DNA from: Cladosporium sp. IMV 00045
Lineage: Eukaryota > Ascomycota > Dothideomycetes > Cladosporiales > Cladosporiaceae
DNA length: 64,000 nt
Assembly (NCBI GenBank): GCA_001931905.2
Contig: MSJI02000176.1
Coordinates: 1 to 64,000, forward strand
Reading direction: 5' to 3'
The translations under genes and the position numbers were made by a program. The number at the start of each line of letters is the position of its first letter. The first letter of the stretch is position 1. Under the pieces are notes generated by a model. That model was not told the DNA's origin and searched no databases. It saw only the letters and a program-made list of their open reading frames with translations. Shown one piece after another: positions 22,114-33,713 of the stretch.

Positions 22114-22743
22114 TGCTGCATGGGTTTCTGGGTGGGTTGTGCTGGTGGTTTTGCAGAAGACGTGCGACTAGGGTTCAGCCTTGGAGGCGTGGAGAGCAGG
22201 CGGGGTGGGCGGAGGGCAAGGAGGACAATGCGTGGTGGGTCGGATGGCTGGGATCAAGTGGTGGTGTGTGAATTGAGGTCGAGTCAGTGGTGGTGGTAAT
22301 ATGTAGGTATGTATAGAGGGAGAGAAGAAGACAGGAACAAGATCATGTTCCAGGTCAGCTTGCTCTGCCTGCCTCAGCACTCCAACATAGCCCCGTCCCC
22401 CAATGCGGCTTGCCGTTTGAGCCGTTGCCTTTACCCTTACCCTGCGCAGCCTGATGATGAATCTCTCCGTGAAGCTTATTTTAGGACTTCATTAGCGTGA
22501 TCCATGCACTGCTGATAACATCAATCTCACCCAGCATGGCGTCAACTCTTCCTGCTGCTGGTGTTGTTGGATTATTATCGTTCACTCACAACGATGGGCG
22601 CAGAAACGTCCAAGAATATGGAAAACCAGCCTAAACTCGACGGACGCCCCGTCACTTTTCACTACAGACGAGCTGAACAAGGCCAAGATGGTCAGATAAG
22701 CTGGCATGAAGGGCGGGTGTCTTGTATGATATCGTAGACTGTT
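22114..22743. other. intergenic, divergent promoter region
   Basis: About 630 nt between the starts of the membrane-protein gene (minus) and the lipid-kinase-like gene (plus). No gene features seen. Confidence 0.4.
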
Positions 22744-24102
22744 ATGTCAAGCGTCAAACAAGAGGCTGACGACTGGCCAGCACCGAATTCCAAGTGGGAA
22801 ATCATCAAGTCCGAACACATCATCGCCGTATTTCCCTCGAGGACCAAAAGTCAGAATGAATACAAGCTCCTCTACGTCGAGGAAAGCGAGACGGATGGCA
22901 ATACCAAATCTTCTCCCGTGCTCTTCCGGACACTGACTCTCTTGAACCCACCGGAACAACTCGCCCATGACTTCCAACCAGCCGGTGAGGCATGTCTCTA
23001 TACCCGAATGACTTCTAGCACCGCCGCCAGACCCAACTTCCATGTCATTGTTTCGACAGGTTCTGGCACCGGACGAGCAAATGATGTATGGGAGAAAGTC
23101 CTTCGACCTTTGCTGGAATTCGTCTGCGAAACCACAGCAGATGAAAAGTATCAACTTCACTTCACCACTTCAGAAACGACAGTCTCCGACCTCACTCGCT
23201 CTGTCTTTCTCCCCCGCGCAAATGATGGCGTCGCGCAATCAATCGTCCTTCTCAGCGGCGATGGCGGCCTCGTCGACATCGTCAACACACTTCTATCCTC
23301 CCCTCGCTCAGGGAACTACCAAAAACCAAACGTCGCCCTCCTACCCCTCGGCACCGGCAACGCAATGGCCCACAGCACCAACATCACCTCAGACAAAACC
23401 CTCGGCCTCTCAACCCTCATCCGCGGCTCACCCAAGGAAATCCCCCTCTTCCGCGCCGCCTTCTCCCCGGGCTCCCGCCTCCTGACCAACGAAGCCCGCG
23501 ACTCCCGGCCCCTCCCCACCACCAACGGCACCCCCGCCGTCCACGGCGCAGTCGTCTGCTCCTGGGGCCTGCACGCCGGCCTAGTAGCCGACAGCGACAC
23601 AGCCTACTACCGCCAATACGGCGCGGAACGCTTCCAAATGGCCGCGAAAGAAGCCCTCTTCCCCGCCTCCGGCTCGCCGCCCCACCCCTACCGCGGGCAG
23701 GTCTCCGTGCTGCGTCCTGGCGACGACGGCAAATGGACACCGATCGACAGGGCAGAGCACGCCTACGTCCTCGCTACCCTCGTCTCCCACCTCGAAGCGG
23801 GCTTCCACATATCCCCCGCTTCGCGCCCGCTCGATGGGAATTTGCGCTTGTTGCACTTCGGTCCCATGGGCGGGGATGAGGCTATGCAGCTCATGACGCG
23901 CGCGTATCAGGATGCAGGGCACGTGCGGGATGAGCGCGTGGGGTATGAGGAGGTTGCGGGTTTGAGGGTGGAGTTTCAGGAGGAGGAGGAGAGGTGGAGG
24001 AGGGTTTGTGTTGATGGGAAGATTGTGAGGGTTGAGGAGGGGGGGTGGGTGGAGGTTCGGGTTGGCGGTGGGGAGGGGTTGGTTGATTTGATTGCGTTGT
24101 GA
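22744..24102 (+). CDS. diacylglycerol/sphingoid-base kinase catalytic-domain protein
   Basis: Single exon, 452 aa. The nucleotide-binding fold of the DAGK/LCB kinase superfamily starts near residue 98 (FHVIVSTGSGTGRA in place of the usual PxSG), with the glycine-rich catalytic motif SGDGGLVDIVNTLL at 171-184 and LLPLGTGNAMAHS at 199-211. A C-terminal beta-rich part follows (LHAGLVADSDTAYYRQYGAERF, HISPASRPLDGNLRLLHFGP). These enzymes phosphorylate diacylglycerol, ceramide or sphingoid bases with ATP; substrate cannot be read from sequence. An N-terminal PH-like section replaces any C1 domain, which resembles the LCB4/5 layout, though the protein is shorter. The last 200 nt are extremely G-rich. 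Confidence 0.78.
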   Translation: MSSVKQEADDWPAPNSKWEIIKSEHIIAVFPSRTKSQNEYKLLYVEESETDGNTKSSPVLFRTLTLLNPPEQLAHDFQPAGEACLYTRMTSSTAARPNFHVIVSTGSGTGRANDVWEKVLRPLLEFVCETTADEKYQLHFTTSETTVSDLTRSVFLPRANDGVAQSIVLLSGDGGLVDIVNTLLSSPRSGNYQKPNVALLPLGTGNAMAHSTNITSDKTLGLSTLIRGSPKEIPLFRAAFSPGSRLLTNEARDSRPLPTTNGTPAVHGAVVCSWGLHAGLVADSDTAYYRQYGAERFQMAAKEALFPASGSPPHPYRGQVSVLRPGDDGKWTPIDRAEHAYVLATLVSHLEAGFHISPASRPLDGNLRLLHFGPMGGDEAMQLMTRAYQDAGHVRDERVGYEEVAGLRVEFQEEEERWRRVCVDGKIVRVEEGGWVEVRVGGGEGLVDLIAL

Positions 24103-24627
24103 TGAGGTTGTCTTGTGGTCTGGTCAGGTAGAGATTGAGAGAAATTACGAATAGTGCAAAGCTCTGATGTCCCAGCCTTTGGTCTCGTACGTGACCCCCG
24201 CTCTTTCCTTCCCTTTTTTTTTCTTCCTTCTAAGCAGCCCGATGTCCTTCTAAGCAGCCCGATGTGGATAGACGAAATCATCTTGGATCTTTCTATCTTT
24301 CTTCTTTATGCAGCAAATGTGAGGCTTGCAGAGCAGAAGTTGCTGCACACCTGAAGCGGAGTCAACGCCGCTTCCCACCTCTCATCGTCAGACGCTACTG
24401 CAAACGATCACGAGGCAGGTGAAAGTCACAAGGGACGAAGACGCTGACTGCAAGAGCGCGAAAGTACCTGATGAGATTCCTGGGATAGTACCTTTCTTCA
24501 AGATTCTATCTTCATTTTCATCTCGCATTGTTGAAATCTCTAGGACTTACCCCCCTGACCACGTCTAATACAATAGTGCATCGCTCTCCTAGTCATCTTC
24601 ATAAACTTCCTGCATCAGACAAGAAAC
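24103..24627. other. intergenic, glucoamylase promoter
   Basis: About 525 nt between the lipid-kinase-like gene and the glucoamylase gene. It contains a perfect 20-nt tandem duplication (listed separately). No gene is seen. Confidence 0.4.
24225..24264. repeat. perfect 20-nt tandem duplication
   Basis: The unit TCCTTCTAAGCAGCCCGATG occurs twice head to tail (24225-24244 and 24245-24264) without mismatch, so it is probably a recent slippage duplication. Confidence 0.95.
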
Positions 24628-26768
24628 ATGGACGACAAAACCTCCCAACCATCACCACCAGCTCCTACGCCTCGCTCCCCCACTTCGAGAAAACATCTTT
24701 TCACCGCCTTGAGCGTCGTCACAGTCCTCGCCACCACTCTCTACAACTATAACTCAGCTCCCTTCACCGTAAACCTCACTCTCCCACTCCTCCCGGCCGC
24801 AAACAAACCCCTATCTCTAACAACCTGGCTCGAACGCGAACGTCCCATCGCCCTACACGGCATTCTGGCCAACATCGGCGGCAGCGGCGTTTCAGGAACA
24901 CAAGCCGCAGGCGCCAATCCGGGCATCGTCATCGCCTCCCCCTCCAAATCCGACCCAGACTACTTCTACACCTGGACGCGCGACGCCGCTCTGACGATCA
25001 AAACCCTGACGGACGAGCTCAACTCCTCCTCCCCTCTTCCCCAATGGACTAGCTCATCAGACCTCGAGGCCACGATCCAGGACTACATCTCCTCCCAGGC
25101 CGCTTTGCAGGGCGTGGAGAATCTCTCTGGAAAGATGTGTGAGGGAGGTTTGGGAGAACCGAAATTCAACCCCGACGGCACGCCTTTCACGGGCGCGTGG
25201 GGAAGGCCGCAGCGCGATGGGTCTGCTTTGAGGGCTGTGGCGCTTGTTGCTTATGCGAGGGAGTTGCTTTCTCGTGATGCTTTGGGGGAGCAGGAGGGGG
25301 TTGTGAGGGAGCTAATATGGCCGGTGGTGAGGAATGATCTGTCGTATGTGATGAGGTACTGGAACGAGACGACTTTCGATCTGTGGGAGGAGGTTAGGGG
25401 GAGGAGTTTTTTCACTACTGCGGTGCAGTACAGGGCGCTTGTTGAGGGGGTGTGGATTGCGGAGAGGCTTGGGGTGGTTTGTGAGGGGTGTGAGAAGCAG
25501 GCGGGGATGGTGTTGTGCGCCCTGCAGGATTATTGGGGTGGAGAGTTTGTTGTGGCGAATTTTGGGGAGGGTGGGAGGTCGGGGAGGGATCTTAACAGTA
25601 TCTTGACGAGTACGCATATGTTCGATGCGGGTGCTGGTTGTGACGAGAGGACTTTTCAGCCTTGCTCGGATAGGGCTTTGGCGAATCATAAGGTCGTCAC
25701 GGACGCTTTTCACTTGCTGTATGCTGTCAATCGGGGGATTCCGGCTGGTGTGGGAGTTGCTGTTGGGAGGTATCCGGAGGACGTGTATATGGGGGGAAAT
25801 CCTTGGTTGGTCTGAACTCGAGCTCGATGGTCTGGTGCTGAGCTGACTGTCTATCTTGCAGGTATTTGGGCGCTTTCGCGGCCGCTGAGATGTTATATCA
25901 GGCTGTCTTCCAGTGGAGACGGCTTGGTTTGGTCAATGTCACCGCAACTTCTCATGCTTTCTTCACGGATGTGTATCCAACAACTGTGATGGGAAGCTAT
26001 CTTACCAACTCACCGGAGTTCGAGAGCATAATCAGTGCCGTTTCGTCGTATGCGGATAGCTACATGGCGAATGCCGTAAGTTGGTCTCTTGAGATGAAGG
26101 AGGCCTCTTGCTGATTGCAATGTAGCAAAAGTACACTCCTGCAAATGGAGCGCTCGCCGAACAATACTCCCGTAACGACGGTACACCAGTCTCGGCAAGA
26201 GATTTGACCTGGTCCTACGCTGCGTTTTTGACGGCGTACAACGCACGGAAAGGCATCATGCCAGCTTCGTGGGGTGCTTCTTCGGTAAGTCTTGCGCGAT
26301 CACCAACGCAGTAACTTCCGTGTGAAGGCTGACAAGGTCCCTCAGGTCGACCTACCATCTGTCTGTTCGGCCGACTCCGGAAAAGGGCCCTGCAGTACCG
26401 CGACGAACACTGCCTGGCCATCAAGAACGTCTACACCACCGTGCTCAAAATCCTCTCTTACTACTGTGATGTTCAACGTCCGCAAGCCGACTGTTTATGG
26501 CCAGAATCTTTTCCTCTCGGGGAGCTCTTCGCAGCTCGGTGGTTGGAATGCCAGTAGAGCTCTTCCTCTGAGCGCGGGTAAGTACACAGAGGACCAACCT
26601 GTGTGGTACACATTTGAGAGCTTTCCGGTTGGGGTGGATTTGGAGTACAAGTACGTCCTCAAGAACGTTGACGGGAACACAATTGTTTGGGAGAATGGGT
26701 CGAACCGGCGATACACTGTTCCTGCGAGTTGTGAGGTGTCTGTTAAGGTCAATGATATGTGGCGATGA
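24628..26768 (+). CDS. glucoamylase, GH15 with CBM20 starch-binding domain
   Basis: Four exons, 24628-25805, 25862-26075, 26126-26284, 26346-26768; introns 56, 50 and 61 nt. The product is 657 aa. It releases glucose from the non-reducing ends of starch and maltodextrins by inversion. The GH15 domain spans about 66-520: FYTWTRDAALTIKTL, the acid Glu254 in FDLWEEVRGRSFF, GGNPWYLGAFAAAEMLYQA across intron 1, and the base Glu476 in AEQYSRNDG before SARDLTWSYAAF. A short Cys/Ser/Thr linker leads to CBM20 (about 557-657; LFLSGSSSQLGGWNASRALPL, WENGSNRRY). Instead of a short signal peptide, 22 polar residues precede one hydrophobic segment (23-39), as in a signal anchor. The intron 1 donor is GTTGGT, chosen because it restores GGNPWYL. 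Confidence 0.9.
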
Positions 26769-27759
26769 GGACCTCTTCAACCTAGCCAATGTGAGATAAC
26801 CTAGCAGAGGAAAGCAGCAATTGCGTCTTCATCGTGCATACTTGCATTATGCTTGGCCTGCATCATGTCTTCCAGGTTCTGGAGCCTGGTTCCTTGGTAC
26901 GACTGCAACGACGCATGCATTGGGATGATAGGCGGTGGCGGCTGTAAGCTTTGCCTGCACGACGGTGGCGCTCGGACGCCTAGACTCCTCATCGTTGCTT
27001 TGGTGGCATAGATTAAAATGGCGAGTATTGATGTGATAGAGTTGATCTGGTGGTAGACAGGCATTTCAGCAGCGCCATTGACAAATCGTATCGCGATTCG
27101 CCACCGGCTCATCTCGTAATCGCGAGCTTTCATGTCGCGATGGGCGAAAGCGTCGTATATCACTCATATTCATATAAACAATCAGATTGTCCTGCCCAAA
27201 GCAGATCAGATGTTCGTGCCCACAAAAAAGCAAGACATTGCAGGAAGAACCATTGAGAGGCGCAGGAATCTCTCTCTCGACTGCCACCCCGCTCTCCCTT
27301 GCTGCAGGCTGCCTCCCGCACTTGGCATTGCTTGCCGCCTTCTATCTTGAGCAAGTCGTCCGCACTATTACCACTATACAGCAAGTTAGAGCAAGTTGGA
27401 GATTGCTCTGGCCGGCTCACTAACCAGACACTGCAGTAGACATGTTGGCATATCACTTGGCAAGCATGTCGATGTTACGCTGTCTGGTATAGCATGCACA
27501 TCGCCCTGTCTCCCCGAGCAGGCATGCTATCTCTTGGCTTGGACATCCGCCTCCCTCTTCGAGACAAACCCCATCCACTGGGTCATGGGTGGTTCGATGC
27601 TGCAGGTACACTTGGATGATCAGCCTTGCTTGCAGGCGAGGCAAGCTCGTTCAGGCCGCGGTTCCATATGATAAGGTATAAGTTGGCCATTTTCCCTTCA
27701 CTCGTCCGACTTTCTGCCCTCAAGACTCTTCTTTTGCGATCAGAATACCCAATCCCACA
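26769..27759. other. intergenic, no gene seen
   Basis: About 1 kb between the glucoamylase stop and the aminopeptidase start. Open frames on both strands lack family features. Confidence 0.4.
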
Positions 27760-29480
27760 ATGAAGGTCACCGCTGCCGTCGTCGCGGCCTCAATTGGTCT
27801 GGCTTCTGCTGTTGAGCCGCCGACTCCGGCCCACACTCCTCCCAGTCCACCAGGACCGCCTCACGATAAGCCCAAGGGGCCTCCGAGCCCTCCTTCCTAC
27901 GAGAAACCTGGTAAGCCAGGCAAGCCCGGCAAGCCCACAAAGACTGGGACATCTGCTACTTCAACCGCGGTGCCTACCGGTCGTGGTCCAGTCGACTCCA
28001 AGGCTCTCCAGGATGCCATCAGCGTCGACAACCTGAGAGCCAAAGCCGAGCACCTCGAGAGCATCGCCTACGCCACCGACGAGCGCAACAGAGTGATCGG
28101 CTCCGCTGGCTTCAATAACACGGTTGACTGGCTTTATGAGAGCGTTGAAGCTCTTGGAGACTATTGGACTGTCAGAAGGCAGCCTTTCACCGCGCTTTAT
28201 AGCAACGTCGACGGCGATCTCACAGTAGATGGTACCACTTTTGAGCCTTCCTTCTTCGAGTACTCCCCCGGTGGAACCGTCACTGGAGAGCTTGTTCCTG
28301 TCGATAACCTCGGCTGCGAGCAATCTGACTACCCTGCGGAAGTTGAGGGCAACATCGCCCTGATCTCGCGTGGATCATGCGAGTTCGGTCTCAAGTCTGC
28401 TCTTGCTGGTGTGGCCGGTGCTGCCGGTGCTATCATCTACAACAATGCCCCTGCCGCTCTCGGCGGTGGTACGCTCGGGCCACCTCCGCGACCGGAAGGT
28501 GAATATATACCTACTTTGGGCGTTGAGCAGAGTAATGGTACGTCGTGGATAGAGCGTATTACCGCTGGGGAGGCGATTGAGGCTACTCTCGACATCGACA
28601 GCGATTTGTACAACATCACTGTGTAAGTCATACGTCCCTGTTTGCCGCCCTTCTGGGCCAAAGACATCCTCTTACATGTAAACTAACTTTAAACAGTGAA
28701 AACGTCATTGCCGAGACTGTTGAAGGCAACAAGGACTCCGTTCTAGTCATCGGAGGCCACTCTGACAGTGTCTTTGCTGGGCCCGGTATCAACGACGACG
28801 GCTCTGGTATCATCGGCATCCTCGAGGTTGCCGAGCAGCTGACCGGCTATGCCGTCAACAACGCGGTCCGTATCGCCTTCTGGGCTGCAGAGGAGTTCGG
28901 CCTGCTCGGCAGCTATTATTACACAGAGAATCTCACCGAGGAGGAGGCATCCAAGATCCGCCTGTACCTTAACTTCGACATGATCGCCTCGCCCAACTAC
29001 ATTCTCGGCATCTACGACGGTGATGGCAGCGCTTTCAACCAGACCGGCCCGGCTGGCAGCGCAGAGGCGGAGGCTTTTTTCGAGGACTTTTTCGCTGAGA
29101 ACGGCCTCAACTCTGTCCCCACCGACTTCAGCGGCCGCAGCGACTACGCCGGTTTCCTTGACCGTGGTATCGCCTCTGGCGGTCTGTTCACTGGCGCCGA
29201 GGTTGTGAAGACCGAGGAAGAAGCCGAACTTTTCGGCGGCGAGGCTGGTGTCAGCTACGATGTCAACTACCACCAGGCCGGCGACAATGTCACCAACCTG
29301 GCTTGGGACGCTTTCGAGTGGAACACCAAGGCCATCGCTGCTGCGGTTGCTGAGTATGCCACCACTTTCGAGAGCTTGGGCCCGGCCAACACCACTGTTG
29401 GTGCGAACAAGAAGAGGAGTGCCCGTCCTAACAAGCACGAGCACAACCACGAGGGTGGATGTTCGAGGAAGCTGCAGTAG
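27760..29480 (+). CDS. secreted M28 aminopeptidase with PA domain
   Basis: Two exons, 27760-28622 and 28697-29480; intron 74 nt (GTAAGT...AACAG with CTAAC branch). The product is 548 aa. A signal peptide (MKVTAAVVAASIGLASA) is followed by an unusual Pro/Lys/Gly-rich stretch with consecutive KPG units (about residues 20-70). A PA domain lies around 150-270. The M28 metallopeptidase core has the two-zinc ligands: His309 (IGGHSDSV), Asp321 (GINDDGSG), the Glu pair in FWAAEEFGLLGS, Asp in LNFDMIASPN and His in VNYHQAGDN. The family (aminopeptidase Y/LAP2 type) removes N-terminal residues from peptides in the vacuole or medium. The C terminus is basic and His-rich and may be trimmed (KKRS). Confidence 0.9.
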
Positions 29481-30019
29481 GCCGGCCTACTTGTGTGATG
29501 TAGAAATAGGATAGCGTTGTAGCGATGTAGCGATGATAATGTGGAATATGAAGAAATGAAAACGTATCTGCAGATTGTATTGAACCGTTCAAGCTTGCAA
29601 CATAATTATATCTCCCATTTGCATGAAAGGTATGCAAAGATTACATCGAACCGATGAAGTTTGCAACATATCTATATCTCCCATCAATAGGAATAAAGGC
29701 TGCCACTTCTCTGGTTACCGTAAGTTGAGGCATGGCCATTGATCTCGTTGGTGGAAATTAATTCGCGTTCACGTGAGCTCTCCCGCCTGGCGATCTCATG
29801 GCGGATATGCAACAGTCCGGAAAAGCGGACAAATGGTGCGCGGAAAAACGAGCGGAAGAATGGATTGAAGGCGGCAATCGGCAAGACCATATAACAGATA
29901 TATCAGCACTTCATTCATCTATTGATCTTGCTTGTCTCTACATCACTTCATTCATTCATCTTCATCCATCGTATCTTGCTGTCATCTCGTCGAACATCTC
30001 CCCTCACTTCCAGCCCAAG
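29481..30019. other. intergenic, upstream of the NRPS-like gene
   Basis: About 540 nt, with an imperfect 37-nt direct repeat near the aminopeptidase stop. CATT/CTTCATTC-rich sequence precedes the ATG at 30020. No gene seen. Confidence 0.4.
29582..29684. repeat. imperfect 37-nt direct repeat pair
   Basis: Copies at 29582-29618 and 29648-29684 both start GAACCG and end TATATCTCCCAT; they differ at five positions. The 66-nt spacing and position after a stop codon suggest a local duplication in the 3' untranslated region. Confidence 0.85.
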
Positions 30020-33000
30020 ATGTCTTCGACGGTGACGCTCACCAAGCCGCACAGCCGGGCAGTGCAAGCCGGCAGAGTCGACCACAGCATTTACCCTCCT
30101 GTAGAGTTCTTTCACACCATAGACGGTGTTATCAGAAGCCATGCTGCAGAGACTGAGCAGAAGCCTTTTATCTGCTATCCCGTGAAGGGTGCTTCTGATT
30201 TTGAGGAGCATACGCCGGCTGAGGTTGATAGATACGTTGACCTCGCTGCGAGGTACTATGTGGACCATGGTTTGGAGCCTGCGGTGAGTTTACAAGAAGA
30301 AAGATCGCGGATTTCTTGGATTATAGCTAATTAACAAGTCCCCAGGACCCAACACTGGACCAAGCACCAGTCATTGCTCTGCTGGCAACATCGAGCTTCG
30401 AGACCATCCTCACATTCCTGGCTCTTAGCCGACTAGGATACGCTGTGCTCTTCCTTTCCACTCGCCTCACCGCAGATGCATACGCCAGACTACTGGATAT
30501 GGCAAATTGCCACCGTCTAATCATTCACGAGAACTTCCGCCAAGTCACCAACGACATCGCCACACAGAGGCCAGGCTGCTCAAGCATCTCAATCCTCCAG
30601 CGATCAGACTGGCATGCTAACTCCGCAATCACACCTATCTCAAGGCAGAACGTAGACCTCGCCAAAGAAGGCGGCAAGATCGCTTGGATCCTGCACTCAT
30701 CCGGCAGCACCGGTTTCCCCAAGCCCATCTTTCTCACCAACCATCAATGTCTGGCGAATTTCAAGAAAAGCTTCGCTTTGAGATCTTTTTGCACTTCGCC
30801 TCTCTTTCACTCGCACGCGCTTATGGAGTTTGGTCGCGCGATTTATACGAAAGCACCCATGTTCTGGGTCAACCATGGCCAGCCTATCACGAGCGACAAC
30901 CTCCTGGAAGCCATGCAGGCTGTCAAACCTCAGATGGTCAGCGCTGTGCCGTATGTTCTGAAGCTCCTGGCAGAGAAGCAGGAGGGGATTGATGCGTTGG
31001 CTAAGGCGCAGCTTGTTATGTATGCCGGAAGCAGCTGCCCTGATGAGCTCGGCGATCGCCTTGTGAATGGTGGTGTCAATCTCATCGCTAACTACGGTGC
31101 TACTGAAACTGGGCAGGTCATGACTTCTTTCCGCCCGCCTGGAGACAAAGAGTGGGCCTACATGCGTTGCTGGTCCCCAGTCGCCGACAACGTCTTGTTT
31201 GACGAGATCGCTCCCGGTGTCTTCGAGTGTGTCGGCCTAGATGGCTTGCCCTCCAAGGGCCCGAGTAACTCCAAACCGCCCTTCAGCGCCAGCAACCCTC
31301 CCAACAGCTTCCGCACTGCAGACTTGTTCACCCGCCACCCAGATCCCAGCAAAAGCAACTACTACAAGTACCTCAGCCGCTTAGACGACCGCATCACTCT
31401 CGTCAACGGCGAGAAAGTCCTGCCCATTCCCATTGAAGGCAGCATCAGACAGGAAGAAATCGTACGCGAGGCCGTCGTCTTCGGCTATCAGCAAACTATG
31501 CCGGGCGTGTTGATCTTCCGCGCCCAAGACAAGGCTACGCATCTCACGGACGAGGAGTACTTGGATGCGGTTTGGCCGGCTGTTGAGGCTGCGAATGCGA
31601 AAGCGGAGACTTTCGCAAGGGTCATTCGCGAGTTGGTCGTCATCAAGGGTGCGGATTGTGTGTACCCTAAGACTGATAAGGGGACGTTCATTCGTGCTCA
31701 AGTCTATCAGCAGTTTGCGGATGATATAACTGGAGCGTATCAACGTTTGAATGCTGAAGATGAACAGACGGATAAGGCGAAGATGTCAGTTTCGGAGCTG
31801 GAGCAGTGGCTTCTTGAAAAATTCCAGAACGATCTGAGAGTTCCTCTTCTGGACTCCAAGACGGATATCTTCTCTGCAGGCGTTGACAGCTTGCAGACTA
31901 CGAGGATCTGGCATTCTATCAAGCAGGAAATCGATCTTGGAGAGGGGTCTGACAGTCTTAGTTCAAATGTCGTCTTCGAGAAGGGGACTGTGGAGGCTTT
32001 GGCAAAACATCTATACCAACTTCGGACAGGCCAGGATGCTTCTGAAGAACAAGACGAGATCGCAGTCATGCAAGGGCTTATCGAGAAGTACTCGACCTTC
32101 ACGACGCACTTCCCAACCATCGTTTCTCAGCCTGAGAAGGAAGTGGTCCTGGTGACTGGTGCCACAGGCAACCTCGGAGCATTCATCATCGCAGAGCTGG
32201 CCAAGAACCCTTCCGTCGCCGAAGTATGGGCTCTCGTCCGCGCACCTGGTCAAGCAACAGCAGGCGCTCGAGTGGTGCAATCCCTCAACAGCCGCAACAT
32301 CAGACTCTCCGACAACGAGCTCTCCAAAATACACGCTCTCCCCAGCGACCTCAGCGAAGCAAACCTAGGCCTCAGCACCCGCGACCTCAACCACCTCCTC
32401 GCCACCCTCACAACCGTCATCCACAGCGCCTGGGCAGTGAACTTCAACCTCGGCGTCCGCTCCTTCGAAACCCAACACATCCGCGGCACGCACAACCTGA
32501 TCAACCTCTGTCTTCGCTCCCACCTCCCCAACCCAGCCAAATTCTTCTTCTGCAGCTCCGTCAGCACCGCTTCCGGAACTCCCAAGCCGGCTTCCATCGC
32601 CGAAACCGCCGTGCAAAACCTCGCCCATGCCCAAGGCACAGGTTACGGCAGGAGCAAGCTGGTCACGGAACACATTACCCGCAACGCCATGCGCCTGACG
32701 GGCATCCACGCCCGCGTCCTGAGAATCGGCCAGCTCAGCGGCGACCGCGCCAGCGCCATCTGGAACGACACCGAGGCCATCGCCCTCATGGTCCGCAGCG
32801 CCGTGAGCGTCGGCGCCTTGCCCGCTCTGCACGAGACGCCTTCCTGGCTCCCCGTCGACGCTTGCGCCGAGGCCGTCGCGGAGCTCGCCTTGTCGGTCAA
32901 GAATGAACCTGCAGACGCAGACGCAGATGAGAGTCTAGTCTACCACATCGTCAACCCGCGCACGTTCAGCTGGAGCGCCGATTTCCTCCCCGCCCTGCAG

Positions 33001-33300
33001 CGCAGCGTACACATGCCCGCGTTCAGCATCGTCAGTCCGCAGGAGTGGCTGCGCCTTCTGGCCGCGAGCGAGCAGGACGCTTCGCGCAACCCGAGCATTA
33101 AGTTGTTGGATTTCTGGCGCGGAAAGTATGGCAATGCGGTTTCGGCGGATGAGGTCAAGGAGACTGGGCCGGTGGGTTTGACGTTTGAGACGGACAGGAC
33201 GCTGGGGGATTGTGTGGCGTTGAGGGGGGTGAGGACGCCGGTTGAGGATGGGTTGGTGGAGAGGTATGTGGAGGTTTGGATGGGAAAGTGGAGGGTTTAA
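30020..33300 (+). CDS. NRPS-like enzyme A-T-R (adenylating carboxylate reductase)
   Basis: Two exons, 30020-30283 and 30346-33300; intron 62 nt. The product is 1072 aa. Domain order: adenylation domain about 20-570 (core motif SSGSTGFPKPIF at 206-217, YGATETGQV at 338-346, NGEKVLPIPIEG near 442); thiolation domain with phosphopantetheine serine 603 in DIFSAGVDSLQTTR; thioester reductase domain from about 685 (TGATGNLG at 692-699, active-site Tyr855 and Lys859 in YGRSK). There is no condensation domain. Such enzymes activate a carboxylic acid with ATP, tether it to the carrier and release it with NAD(P)H as aldehyde or alcohol. The substrate is unknown. It is tail-to-tail with a P450, 413 nt apart, which suggests a joint pathway. 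Confidence 0.9.
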
Positions 33301-33713
33301 TTGGAAGGGGGAAGATGGTCATTGGAATAGATATCTGGTTTTTCGTGCACCTATTTCTTTACGATGAATAGAAACGTAACGATGCAATGTGCTTGACGTT
33401 AATATGATCTTCTCAGGCTATTCAAAAGTCTCAAGAAAGGAAAACCTGCTGAATCTTCTCATTTCGAAATTCCTCTCTTGCGACAATCTCATGCATTCTG
33501 AAGTGGTGATTTCATTCTTATCATCGTAAAAGGGCAAAACCCTCGACGAAGCACATGCTCTATGGTCCGTCCCCCTGGCATACCAATCAAACGCCCGCTA
33601 AATACATCCAACCCAATCCAATTCCATCCTTACTCTATCATCCTATTAAAACCCAAAGAAGAGAAAACCCATCAGCAATTCCATGAAGAGAGAAAGAACC
33701 CAATTTTCCCCCC
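33301..33713. other. intergenic between convergent NRPS-like and P450 genes
   Basis: 413 nt of shared 3' flank; AT-richer than the coding parts. No gene seen. Confidence 0.4.
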
